Assembly (NCBI RefSeq): GCF_004004515.1
Contig: NZ_RXOL01000001.1
Coordinates: 310,001 to 374,000, forward strand
Direction: 5' to 3'
DNA length: 64,000 nucleotides
Origin: Croceicoccus ponticola
GTDB lineage: Bacteria; Pseudomonadota; Alphaproteobacteria; Sphingomonadales; Sphingomonadaceae
Shown: positions 51,918-61,059 of the stretch, piece after piece
Position numbering within the stretch: the first letter of the stretch is position 1
How the letters are laid out: every line of letters begins with the position of its first letter
Notes under the pieces: model-generated
The model's database searches: none
Told to the model about the DNA's origin: nothing
The model's input: only the letters and a program-made list of their open reading frames with translations
Made by a program: the position numbers and the translations under genes

Positions 51918-52672
51918 GAGAAATCGAAACGTGCGGGCGCCCCAAACTGGGTGCCGAACCTCTGGCCAGTGACGTGGCGATGGTTATGGCCGCCGGGCTT
52001 GGCAAGCGGATGCGGCCACTGACCGTCAGTCGGCCCAAGCCGATGGTGAAAGTCGCCGGCAAGCCGTTGATCGACCATGCGCTCGACCGGCTGGCATCAG
52101 CGGGCGTGTCGCGCGCGGTGGTCAATGTCCATTACCTCGCCGACGCGATTGAGGCGCACATGAAGCTGCGCACCGAACCTGCGATCACGATTTCGGACGA
52201 GCGTGACCAACTGCTGGAAACCGGCGGTGGCCTGGTAAAGGCGAGCGAGCTTTTGGGCGATACGTTCTTCTGTCTCAATTCCGATGCCATGTGGCTGGAT
52301 GGTCCGCGCGACGTGTTTCGCCAGCTTTCAACGGCGTGGGACCCTGTCAAGATGGATGCCTTGCTCCTGCTGGTCCCGCATCCGCATGCGCATAATTATC
52401 GCGGCAAGGGCGACTTTCATCTCGACGCAATGGGGCGTGTCAGCCGCCGCAGGTCCGGCCGAATCGCGCCATTCGTGTTCAGCGGTATACAGCTGTGTTC
52501 GTCCCGGCTGCTGCGCGATCCCCCGGAAGAGGCGAAGTTCAGCACCAACGTATTCTGGTCCCGCGCGATAGAAGAGGGGCGGCTTTACGGCACGATCCAC
52601 GCAGGCGAGTGGATCGAAATCGGCCAGCCCGAACATATCGCGCCTGCCGAGGAACTGTTCGCGCGTGTCTGA
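51914..52672 (+). CDS. murU: N-acetylmuramate alpha-1-phosphate uridylyltransferase (MurU-like)
   Basis: A 252-residue nucleotidyltransferase. Start is GTG 51914, overlapping amgK (GTGA). The pyrophosphorylase signature is VMAAGLGKRMRPLTVSRPKP with the catalytic Lys in PKPMVKVAGKPLIDHAL. LETGGGLVKASELLGDTFFC and LNSDAMW (metal-binding Asp) follow. It lacks the C-terminal acetyltransferase domain of GlmU, as expected for MurU. It completes the peptidoglycan recycling pair with amgK. Confidence 0.92.
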   Translation: MREIETCGRPKLGAEPLASDVAMVMAAGLGKRMRPLTVSRPKPMVKVAGKPLIDHALDRLASAGVSRAVVNVHYLADAIEAHMKLRTEPAITISDERDQLLETGGGLVKASELLGDTFFCLNSDAMWLDGPRDVFRQLSTAWDPVKMDALLLLVPHPHAHNYRGKGDFHLDAMGRVSRRRSGRIAPFVFSGIQLCSSRLLRDPPEEAKFSTNVFWSRAIEEGRLYGTIHAGEWIEIGQPEHIAPAEELFARV

Positions 52673-55600
52673 GGGCACGCGGCTTTCCCTTTATTCGATC
52701 GCTGCCCACCGCGGGTTCGCCGACGCCCTCGTCGCCGGTTTAATCCCACGTTATGCCGAGGACCGGTTCGGCCTTGCGCGCCTGACGCTGTTGTTGCCCA
52801 GCCACCGCGCCATCCGCACGGTGACAGAGGCGTTCGTCCGCCTTTCGGGCGGCGATGATGGCACGGGCGGCCTGTTGCTGCCGCGCATGGCGGTGATCGC
52901 GGACATCGATCTCGATGAAACGCTGGGGCCGCTGCTCGACCCGATCGGGGAGGGCGCGGATGTTCCGCCCGCTGCCGATCAGACGCGTCGCTGGTTGACG
53001 CTTGCGTCCATGCTGCGCCAAGCGATGGCGGCAGAAGGGCTGACTGCGCCATCGGCTGCGGCGCTATTGCGCCAATCGCGGGAAATCGCACGAACGATGG
53101 ATCGTCTTCTGGTCGAAGGAATTGATCCCGACGACCTGATGCGCGAACGGGTGATCGGCATCGTCGGCGATCAGTCGGCGCACTGGGAAAAGAACCTTCG
53201 CCTGTTCATGCTGGTGCAGCGGATGTGGCTGGCCGAACTGAGCTCGCGCGGCGAGGTCGATGCACCTGCGCGCCGCAATGCGCTGTTCGACCATGCCGCC
53301 CGGCGCTGGCGCGAAAACCCGCCGCCGCATCCCGTCGTCGCGGCGGGCGTTACCAGCGCCAGCCCGGCCATCGCGCGACTGTTGCGCGTTATTGCGGGTT
53401 TACCCCAAGGTGCGGTGATCCTGCCCGATCTCGATCTGGCGCTTGATGACGACGTCTGGGCCGCGCTCGGCAATGCCGGGCATGGCGAGAACCCGGACGA
53501 TCCGCCGCTTGGCCCCCATGACGCCGTGACCCATCCGCAATATCACCTGAAGCTCCTGCTCAACCGGATGGGCGTCAACCGCGACGAAGTGCGCCCATGG
53601 CACCGCCGCGGCCTTGGCGCGGCTCCGCCCGAACGCAGCAAGGCGATATCGAACCTGTTTCTGCCGCCGGAACAGAGCGCAAGTTGGGTCGACCTGCCGC
53701 CACAACGCCGCCGCTTGTCGGGCGTCCGGGTCATGGAAACCGCGCATCCTGAGGAAGAGGCCCAGGCCATCGCCGTCCTGATCCGCGAGGCGCTGGAAGT
53801 GCCCGCGCGGCGTGTCTCGTTCATCACGCCGGATCGCGGGCTTGCGGGCCGCGTCATCGCGCACTTGCGCGCATGGAATGTCGTGGCCGACGATTCAGCA
53901 GGCATGCCCTTGCCGCAAACGGTGGCGGGGCGCATGTTCCTGTTGCTGGCCGAAGTGCTGGGCACCCGTGCCGCGCCGATCCCGTTTCTCGCCGCCATTG
54001 CGCATCCGCTTGCGGGCGTTGGCCAAGACAAGGGCGAACGGAGAACCAGGTGGCTGGACAATGTTCGCAAGCTCGATCTCGCGCTGCGCGGGCCAAGGCT
54101 GGACGCGGGCATCGAACCGCTGGGCAAAGTCGCGATGGAGCGGGCGCGCAAGCGTGACGACAGCGCGATGGCGCATTGGTGGCAGGAGGTCGAGGCAGCG
54201 CTTTCGCCGCTGGCCGCCATGGGCGAGGCGGACGCGCTGGACCTTGCCGCAGTGCTCGACGCGCTGGTCACGGCAGGAGAGGCGCTGTGCGGACCTGAGC
54301 TGTGGGCAGAGGCCGACGGGCGCATGCTGGCAAGCTTTGTCGAAGGCCTGCGCGAAGCGGCGCTAGGAGAGCCGACGTCGCTCGAGCCTGCCGAAATCCC
54401 CGCCATGCTGCGCGATGCGATGGACCAGCAATCGGTGCGCCCGCCATGGGGCGGCCACCCGCGCGTTGCCATCTACGGCTTGATCGAGGCGCGGATGAGC
54501 CGCGCCGATCTCGTCATCTGCGGCGGACTGACCGAAGGATCGTGGCCCGCACCTTCGGCTACCGATCCGCTGGTCGCGCCCGCCGTGCTGCGCGCGCTGG
54601 GCGTTCCCGGCGGCGATTTCCGCATCGGGCTTGCCGCGCACGATTTGGCCGGCGCACTGGGCGCGCCCGAAGTCGTCCTGAGCCATGCTCGGCGCGACGC
54701 ATCCGGTCCGGTGATCGCGAGCCGTTTCCTGCTGCGGGTAAAGGCGATGCTGGGCGACCAGTTCGACAAGCACCGCGAGGTCGAAGCGCCCAAGCTGGCC
54801 GCCGCGATGAACGATGCCGCGCCCGCGCCACCCTATCCGCAGCCAAAGCCGCTGCCGAATGCCGAACAGCGCAAGGTCGATATCAGCGCCACCGCACTCG
54901 ACCGGCTGCGATCGGACCCGTACCAGTTCTATGCCAGCCACATCCTGCGCCTGCGCCGGCTTGACGCCATCGACGAAGAGCCGACCCCTGCGTGGAAGGG
55001 CACGACAGTTCATGCCATCCTTCAGGAATGGAATGAGAAGTACGACTGCGCGCCCGGCACCCTGTTGCCGCTGGCCGCGGGGATGCTGTCCGATCTTTCG
55101 GGCCATCCGTTCATGCGCGGGCTGTGGCAGCCGCGGCTGATGGCTGGCCTGAAATGGGTGGAGGATGAGCAGGCCGCGCTCGTTGCCGAAGGGCGCGAAG
55201 TGTTGCTGGTCGAAAAATCGGGCGGGATGGTGTTCGATGGGGTGAAGATCACCGCGAAGGCCGACCGCATCGACCGACTTCCCGATGGGACGCTGGCCAT
55301 CGTGGATTACAAGACCGGCACGCCGCCCAGCGCCAAGATGGTCGAAGAAGGTTTCACCCTGCAACTCGGCACCACCGGGATCATCGCGGAATCCGGCGGG
55401 TTCGAAGGGGTGTCGGGCACTCCTACGCGTTTCGAATACTGGTCGCTGGCCCGCAATGCCAAGGGCGGCGACTACGCGTTCGGCTATCGCACCGAGCCCA
55501 TCCTCGAACCGCCCAAGCGCAGCGGCATCCCGCGCGAGGATTTTCTGCCCGACAGCGCGCGTTTCCTGTCCGATGCCATCGACCGCTGGATCGTCGGTAA

Positions 55601-55709
55601 CGAGCCTTTCACCGCGAGGCTCAATCCCGATCTGGGCGGATATAACGACTACGACCAGCTCATGCGGCTGGACGAATGGCAAGGACGCACCGAGGGATCG
55701 GGCGCATGA
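52665..55709 (+). CDS. addB: Double-strand break repair protein AddB
   Basis: AddB is the second nuclease/helicase-like subunit of the AddAB complex, the alphaproteobacterial counterpart of RecBCD. The 1014-residue product begins at GTG 52665, inside the murU end. It has a degenerate helicase region (LTLLLPSHRAIRTVTEAFVR; no clear Walker A). GGLTEGSWPAPSATDPLVAP is typical of the family. A C-terminal RecB-type nuclease domain has ADRIDRLPDGTLAIVDYKTG with the Asp and Lys catalytic residues. It overlaps addA by four bases. Confidence 0.95.
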   Translation: MSEGTRLSLYSIAAHRGFADALVAGLIPRYAEDRFGLARLTLLLPSHRAIRTVTEAFVRLSGGDDGTGGLLLPRMAVIADIDLDETLGPLLDPIGEGADVPPAADQTRRWLTLASMLRQAMAAEGLTAPSAAALLRQSREIARTMDRLLVEGIDPDDLMRERVIGIVGDQSAHWEKNLRLFMLVQRMWLAELSSRGEVDAPARRNALFDHAARRWRENPPPHPVVAAGVTSASPAIARLLRVIAGLPQGAVILPDLDLALDDDVWAALGNAGHGENPDDPPLGPHDAVTHPQYHLKLLLNRMGVNRDEVRPWHRRGLGAAPPERSKAISNLFLPPEQSASWVDLPPQRRRLSGVRVMETAHPEEEAQAIAVLIREALEVPARRVSFITPDRGLAGRVIAHLRAWNVVADDSAGMPLPQTVAGRMFLLLAEVLGTRAAPIPFLAAIAHPLAGVGQDKGERRTRWLDNVRKLDLALRGPRLDAGIEPLGKVAMERARKRDDSAMAHWWQEVEAALSPLAAMGEADALDLAAVLDALVTAGEALCGPELWAEADGRMLASFVEGLREAALGEPTSLEPAEIPAMLRDAMDQQSVRPPWGGHPRVAIYGLIEARMSRADLVICGGLTEGSWPAPSATDPLVAPAVLRALGVPGGDFRIGLAAHDLAGALGAPEVVLSHARRDASGPVIASRFLLRVKAMLGDQFDKHREVEAPKLAAAMNDAAPAPPYPQPKPLPNAEQRKVDISATALDRLRSDPYQFYASHILRLRRLDAIDEEPTPAWKGTTVHAILQEWNEKYDCAPGTLLPLAAGMLSDLSGHPFMRGLWQPRLMAGLKWVEDEQAALVAEGREVLLVEKSGGMVFDGVKITAKADRIDRLPDGTLAIVDYKTGTPPSAKMVEEGFTLQLGTTGIIAESGGFEGVSGTPTRFEYWSLARNAKGGDYAFGYRTEPILEPPKRSGIPREDFLPDSARFLSDAIDRWIVGNEPFTARLNPDLGGYNDYDQLMRLDEWQGRTEGSGA

Positions 55710-58700
55710 ACGCGAAAGTCTATCCGCTGAAGGACCGGCAGGCCGACGCCGTCGATCCGCGCGATACCGTCTGGCTTTCGGCCAGTGCCGGCACGGGTAA
55801 GACGCAGGTGCTTTCGGCGCGAGTACTGCGCCTGTTGCTGCAATCCGATATCGAACCGTCGCAGATCCTGTGCCTGACCTTTACCAAGGCCGGTGCGGCG
55901 GAGATGGCGACCCGCGTCAACGATGTGCTGGCAAGCTGGGTGCGGGCGGACGACGTGACGCTTGCGGCGGACCTGCTGGCGATCGGCGGCGCCGTCGATC
56001 CCGACACCGTGGCGCGGGCGCGGACGCGTTTTGCCGCCGTGTTGGACTGTCCGGGCGGGGGCCTGAGGATCGAGACGATCCATGCTTTTTCGCAATGGCT
56101 GCTTTCCGCATTCCCGCTTGAGGCCGGGCTGGTCCCCGGCACACGACCGATGGAGGATCGCGACCGGGAAATCCTGCTGCGCGAAACGCTGTCGGCGATG
56201 CTGCTCGATGCCGAAAGGTCCGGCGATACCGCGCTGACCGACGCGCTCGCCATGCTGTCGCTGCGCACCGACCAGTCCGGGGTGGAACGCTTCCTGATGG
56301 CCTGCGCCGACGCGCGCGGCGCATGGGAAGGGCCGGGCGCGTGGCAACCGCCGCTGCTGCCGCGCGTCCACCGGCTGCTGGGGCTGGCGCCCGATCATTC
56401 GCCCGATCATGTCGCGATGCTTTGCGGCGACGATGCGTTCGATGCGGCATCCCTGCGCCGTTGCCTCGATGCGCAAAGGGCATGGGGCACCGCCACCGCG
56501 CGCAAGTTCGAAGATGTCGTTGCGCCATGGCTGGCGGGCGATGCGGACGCGAGACTGGCGGCGATCGACGATTTGCGCGCCGTCGTCTTTACGCAAAAGG
56601 GCGAGGTCAAATCGCTCATTAGCGTGGCGAAGCACTTGCCCGATTATGCCGATTATGCGGCGCGGGTCGGTGCCAGCCTCGACGAGGTGGAGGTCGCCCG
56701 CAACCTTGGCGCATTGGCGCAGTGGCTGGCCCCCGCGCTGACGTTGGGCCGCGCTTTCGCCCTGCGCTGGGCAGAGGCAAAATCGCGCGAGGGGCTGGTT
56801 GATTTCGACGATCAGATATTCCAGGCAGCCCGCCTGCTGAAACGATCAGACATGGCGGACTGGATCCGGTACAAGCTCGACCGCCGGTTCGACCACATCC
56901 TGATTGACGAAGCGCAAGACACAAACGCCGCGCAATGGGACGTCATCGACGCGCTGACCGAAGAGTTCTTTGCCGGGCAGGGCGCGCGCGGCGACCGTTT
57001 GCGCACGCTGTTCGTCGTGGGCGACTACAAGCAGGCGATCTTCCGGTTTCAGGGGACCAGCCCCGAAAATTTCGAAGCCGCCAAGCAGCGGGTCAAGGCG
57101 CGGATCAGCGAAACGCTGAGCAACCTGGAAGCCCAGCGCGGCGACGATGAAATCCGGCCCCTGCAGGAATATGGACTGGGGCGCAGTTACCGCACCGGGC
57201 AGCCGGTGCTGGACTTCGTTGACGAGGCCATCGCGCACATCGCGCCCGAAAACTTCGGATTGAAAGACCCGCCAGAGCCGCACATTGGCGAACAGCGTCC
57301 GGGGCAGGTCGTATTGTGGCGTGCGGTAGGTTCGATGCCGGGCGACGACGAAGAACCAGACGACGAAAAATCGTGGCTCTCCCGCCCTGACAGGCGCGTT
57401 GCCGACAACATTGCCGAACAGGTGCGACGCTGGATCGCGGGCGGCTATCCGCTGGCCAAGGGCGGGGCGCGCAATGCGCAGGCGGGCGACATCATGGTGC
57501 TGGTCCGCAAGCGCAAGGAACTGGCCGGGCTGATCGTCGCGCGGCTTCATGCCAAGGGCGTGCCCGTCGCGGGCGTCGACCGGTTGCGATTGGGCGCGCC
57601 GCTGGCGGTGCGCGACCTGATGGCCGGCCTGCGTTTCGCCGCGCAGCCCTATGACGATCTCGCGCTTGCCAGTTTGCTGACGTCGCCGCTGCTGGGCTGG
57701 TCGCAGGAAGACCTGCTGGAACACGGTTATCGCCATCCGAAGACGGAGCGGTACCGGACGCTGTGGGACCACTTGCGCGCCGCCACTGCCGACAAACCGC
57801 GTGAGACGGTGGCGAAGCTGCTCGATCTGTTGGGCCGCGCCGATTTCACGCCACCTCAGGCGCTGCTCCACTGGATGCTGGTAGGACCGTGGCAGGGGCG
57901 CACGAAACTGGTCGCGCGACTGGGGCGAGAAGCCAACGATCCCATTGATGAACTGCTGAATGCCGCGCTGGCGTTTTCGGCGACGAACGTGCCCAGTCTT
58001 GCCGGGTTCATCCGCTGGTTCGACGTGGGCGACGGTGAATTGAAGCGAGAGGCGGATCAGCAGGGCGGGCTGGTCAGGGTTATGACGGTGCATGGGTCAA
58101 AGGGTCTGCAGGCGCCCATCGTGATCCTTGCCGATGCCGCCGACGATCCGGACAAGTCGCCACCGCGCACGCTGGAATTGGAGGAGCCGGGCGATGCGGC
58201 GCTGGGCTTTGCGACGCGCAGCTTGCCGATGCCGGGCCTGCGCAAGGGCGAGGTGATGGGTCGGCTCGCGCAGGCTCGCGACGCGGCGAAACAGGCCGAG
58301 GACGAGGAACACTGGCGGCTGCTGTATGTCGCCATGACCCGGTCGGAGGAAGCGCTGTTTGTCGCGGGCGCGTTGCCGGCGAAGAAGACCGAGGCCCCGC
58401 GGAAAAGCTGGTATGCCGCGCTCGAGCCGCTGTTCGGCGATGACTGGCTCGAAGATCCGGTCTGGGGCGCGGTTAAGGTGCGCGGCATCGCGGCGGAGGC
58501 GCAGCCGGGCATGCCCGGTGGCGCGGCGCAATCGATGCTGCCTCTGGTTCCAACATGGCTCACCCACCCTGTGGGAGAGGAACCGCGACCGCCCCGTCCG
58601 CTCGCTCCTTCCGCGCTGGGCGATCACGAAGCGCCCGACCCGCCGCTGCCGCCCGGAACCGGGCTGGATGCCGCGCGGCGCGGGGTTCTGATCCACCGAT

Positions 58701-59185
58701 TGCTCGAACGCTTACCGGAACTGGCGCCGGACAGGCGCGCCGCGGCTGCGGCGAAGTGGTTGGCAAGGCAGGCGGCGGACCTTGATCCTGCGATCCGCGA
58801 CGAAATGGCGGTTGCTGCGATCGCCACGCTGGCCGACCCACGATTCGCCGACGGGTTCGGCCCCGATGCGCTGGCCGAAGTGCCGATTGCCGCGATCGTC
58901 GGCGGGCAGGTCGTGGCGGGCACCATCGACCGGTTGTGCCTGCCCGAAAATCCCGACGAGCCGATCCGCATCGTGGATTTCAAGACCGCTCGTCGCCCGC
59001 CCGAAACGTTCAACGCCGTGCCTGTCGCCTATATCCGGCAGATGGCGGCCTATGCCTGCGCGCTGGAGGCGGTGCATCCGGGCCGGGTGGTGGAATGCGC
59101 GTTGCTCTATACCCATGCCCCGCGGCTTTTCGTCGTGCCCGAAGCTTTACTGGCGGCGGAGAAGGCACGGTTACGGGGTGGCTAG
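55706..59185 (+). CDS. addA: Double-strand break repair helicase AddA
   Basis: AddA is the UvrD-type helicase/nuclease of AddAB. From ATG 55706, the 1159-residue protein shows Walker A in LSASAGTGKTQVLSARVLRL, motif II in ILIDEAQDTNAAQWDVIDAL, and VVGDYKQAIFRFQGTSPENF. VRVMTVHGSKGLQAPIVILA is motif V-like, and YVAMTRSEEALFVAG is motif VI. The C-terminal nuclease motif is TIDRLCLPENPDEPIRIVDF followed by KTAR. All expected helicase and nuclease motifs are seen. It ends 81 bases before trxA. Confidence 0.97.
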   Translation: MNAKVYPLKDRQADAVDPRDTVWLSASAGTGKTQVLSARVLRLLLQSDIEPSQILCLTFTKAGAAEMATRVNDVLASWVRADDVTLAADLLAIGGAVDPDTVARARTRFAAVLDCPGGGLRIETIHAFSQWLLSAFPLEAGLVPGTRPMEDRDREILLRETLSAMLLDAERSGDTALTDALAMLSLRTDQSGVERFLMACADARGAWEGPGAWQPPLLPRVHRLLGLAPDHSPDHVAMLCGDDAFDAASLRRCLDAQRAWGTATARKFEDVVAPWLAGDADARLAAIDDLRAVVFTQKGEVKSLISVAKHLPDYADYAARVGASLDEVEVARNLGALAQWLAPALTLGRAFALRWAEAKSREGLVDFDDQIFQAARLLKRSDMADWIRYKLDRRFDHILIDEAQDTNAAQWDVIDALTEEFFAGQGARGDRLRTLFVVGDYKQAIFRFQGTSPENFEAAKQRVKARISETLSNLEAQRGDDEIRPLQEYGLGRSYRTGQPVLDFVDEAIAHIAPENFGLKDPPEPHIGEQRPGQVVLWRAVGSMPGDDEEPDDEKSWLSRPDRRVADNIAEQVRRWIAGGYPLAKGGARNAQAGDIMVLVRKRKELAGLIVARLHAKGVPVAGVDRLRLGAPLAVRDLMAGLRFAAQPYDDLALASLLTSPLLGWSQEDLLEHGYRHPKTERYRTLWDHLRAATADKPRETVAKLLDLLGRADFTPPQALLHWMLVGPWQGRTKLVARLGREANDPIDELLNAALAFSATNVPSLAGFIRWFDVGDGELKREADQQGGLVRVMTVHGSKGLQAPIVILADAADDPDKSPPRTLELEEPGDAALGFATRSLPMPGLRKGEVMGRLAQARDAAKQAEDEEHWRLLYVAMTRSEEALFVAGALPAKKTEAPRKSWYAALEPLFGDDWLEDPVWGAVKVRGIAAEAQPGMPGGAAQSMLPLVPTWLTHPVGEEPRPPRPLAPSALGDHEAPDPPLPPGTGLDAARRGVLIHRLLERLPELAPDRRAAAAAKWLARQAADLDPAIRDEMAVAAIATLADPRFADGFGPDALAEVPIAAIVGGQVVAGTIDRLCLPENPDEPIRIVDFKTARRPPETFNAVPVAYIRQMAAYACALEAVHPGRVVECALLYTHAPRLFVVPEALLAAEKARLRGG

Positions 59186-59266
59186 AATTGCTTGGGGCAT
59201 GCGCGGATTGCCAAAGCGCTTCGCGCGCCTATCTTGGGTTACGAAAGATTTTCAGGAGAACGTTCG

Positions 59267-59587
59267 ATGCCGACCAAAGCCGTAACCGATGCCAGTTTCC
59301 AGAGCGACGTTATCGAATCCGACAAGCCGGTGCTGGTCGATTTCTGGGCGGACTGGTGCGGCCCGTGCAAGATGATCGGCCCCGCGCTCGAAGAAATCAG
59401 CGACGAACTGGGTGACAAGGTCACGATCGCCAAGGTCGACATCATGGAAAACACCGAGATCGCAGCGCAGATGGGGGTTCAGTCGATCCCGCTGATGATC
59501 CTGTTCAAGAACGGTAAGCCCGCCGCGCAGAAGCTGGGCGCTGCACCCAAGGGCGCGCTAAAGGCCTGGCTCGAATCCGAGCTTTGA
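59267..59587 (+). CDS. trxA: Thioredoxin
   Basis: A 106-residue thioredoxin with the active site FWADWCGPCKMIGPALEEIS and the cis-Pro loop GVQSIPLMILFKNGKPAA. ATG 59267 follows TTCAGGAGAACG, a good ribosome site. It closes the divL-to-trxA run, as is common in alphaproteobacteria. The downstream hisN-like gene is convergent, and a short inverted repeat (ATCCGGC 59597-59603 with 59618-59624) spans the end of both. Confidence 0.97.
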   Translation: MPTKAVTDASFQSDVIESDKPVLVDFWADWCGPCKMIGPALEEISDELGDKVTIAKVDIMENTEIAAQMGVQSIPLMILFKNGKPAAQKLGAAPKGALKAWLESEL

Positions 59588-59594
59588 ACTGACA

Positions 59595-60419
59595 TCATCC
59601 GGCTCGGCACAAGTCGGGCCGGATCAGATACGCCGCGGCCAGTTCGTCCCATAGGGCCGGACTGGCCGCGGCGATCATTCCCTTGCGATCCCATTCGTCG
59701 ACGCGATACGGTGAACCATCGGGTCTGGCGCACTTGCCGCCCGCCTCGTTCAACCAAAGCGCGCCCGCCGCGTGATCCCACGCCAGCGTGCGTTCAAACA
59801 CCGACACATCGTTGATGCCTAGTGCGAGGCGGGGATACTGTTCCGCCGCGCAATAAGGGATGTCGGCCAGACGGTAGTGCGGGGCAAGGTTCGTCTTCAC
59901 GTTTTCGCGCTGCGCATCGTCCATGAAGATCAGCGAGATCGCGGCGATCGGCGGCGTTTCGCCCGTGGCCCGCGCGGCGATGCGCTGCCCGTCCACGAAC
60001 GCGCCCGTACCCAGCGCCGCATGGCACAGCCGTTGCTGCAGCGGGTCGTAAATCCAGCCCGCTTTGGTCTCGCCCTTTTCTGCCAGAGCGATCATCAGTC
60101 CGAACGGTGGACGCCCGTTGGCGAAATTGCGCGTGCCGTCGATCGGGTCGACGATCCAGCACAGCGCATCGCCCAGCCGCTCGGTCAGGAACGGATCGGC
60201 ATGAACCGCTTCCTCGCCAACGATGGCCGCTTCGGGCAGGATTTTCGCGAGCCCCTCGGCCAGCATCGCCTCACTTTCGCGGTCGGCTATGGTGACAAGA
60301 TCGCCGGGCTTTTTCTCGATGATCTCGTGCGCGGCCAACGTCTGGTATCGCGGCAGGACCACATCGTGCGCGACGCGTTCCATCAACGCATGAACCTGCC
60401 GGGTCAGCGCGTCGGTCAT
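59595..60419 (-). CDS. hisN: Inositol-monophosphatase-family phosphatase, probable histidinol-phosphatase HisN
   Basis: A 274-residue phosphatase from ATG 60419. The metal-binding motifs are KKPGDLVTIADRESEAML, IVGEEAVHADP, the signature WIVDPIDGTRNFANGRPPFG, and the C-terminal AWDHAAGALWLNEAGG. In alphaproteobacteria such proteins include the histidinol-phosphatase HisN as well as inositol-1-phosphatase and CysQ; the FxxGRPPFG loop fits HisN best. It overlaps the GST gene by four bases, so the two are co-transcribed. Specificity is inferred. Confidence 0.82.
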   Translation of the reverse strand: MTDALTRQVHALMERVAHDVVLPRYQTLAAHEIIEKKPGDLVTIADRESEAMLAEGLAKILPEAAIVGEEAVHADPFLTERLGDALCWIVDPIDGTRNFANGRPPFGLMIALAEKGETKAGWIYDPLQQRLCHAALGTGAFVDGQRIAARATGETPPIAAISLIFMDDAQRENVKTNLAPHYRLADIPYCAAEQYPRLALGINDVSVFERTLAWDHAAGALWLNEAGGKCARPDGSPYRVDEWDRKGMIAAASPALWDELAAAYLIRPDLCRAG

Positions 60420-61033
60420 GTGAGCGGGATCGCGACGAAATCGCGGTAGGGCGGACGCGCCAGCAAGCGTTCGTACCAGCGGCGAATGGCGGGGAAGGGC
60501 GGCCGTTCGATGGGTAGCGCGAACCATGTGTGGATATAGCAACCCATCGGAATGTCGCCGATCCCGAAATCGTCGCCCGACAGCCAATCATGGCCGGAAA
60601 GATGTTCTTCAAGCACCGCAAGCAAGGCCGCGCAGCCACCCACTGCTTGTTCGATCACGATAGCGTCGCGTTCGGGTTCGGGCTTGCGAACAAGGCTGAC
60701 GAAAGCCGGGCGCTGGTTGTCGGCATAGGTGAAGTGCCAGTCCATCCATCGATCGCCCAGCGCGCGTGTCGCAGGATCGGAGTTCCACCAACGTTCGCCG
60801 CCGTATTGCGCGGCAAGATAGCGCAGGATCGCATTCGATTCCCACAATGTCAGGTCACCGTCGTCGATTGTGGGGATCAGGGCATTTGGATTTTTCGCAA
60901 GATAGGCCGTGTCCATGCCGAACGGCCCGCCGACGTCGCGCCGGATATATGGCAAAGCCATTTCCTCGGCCAGCCAGACGACCTTCTTCACGTTGTGCGA
61001 ATTGAGCCGGCCCCAGATAACGATTTCGCCCAT
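60416..61033 (-). CDS. Glutathione S-transferase family protein
   Basis: A 205-residue GST. The N-terminal thioredoxin-like domain has IVIWGRLNSHNVKKVVWLAE (Ser/Asn catalytic region), NALIPTIDDGDLTLWESNAI with the cis-Pro and the Glu-Ser gamma-glutamyl-binding pair, and ILRYLAAQYGGERWW. The all-helical C-terminal domain contains WLSGDDFGIGDIPMGCYIHT, where the N-capping GDxxxxD motif is seen. Start at ATG 61033. The substrate is unknown. Confidence 0.9.
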   Translation of the reverse strand: MGEIVIWGRLNSHNVKKVVWLAEEMALPYIRRDVGGPFGMDTAYLAKNPNALIPTIDDGDLTLWESNAILRYLAAQYGGERWWNSDPATRALGDRWMDWHFTYADNQRPAFVSLVRKPEPERDAIVIEQAVGGCAALLAVLEEHLSGHDWLSGDDFGIGDIPMGCYIHTWFALPIERPPFPAIRRWYERLLARPPYRDFVAIPLT

Positions 61034-61059
61034 GCATCGCTCCACCAATATGTTCGAGA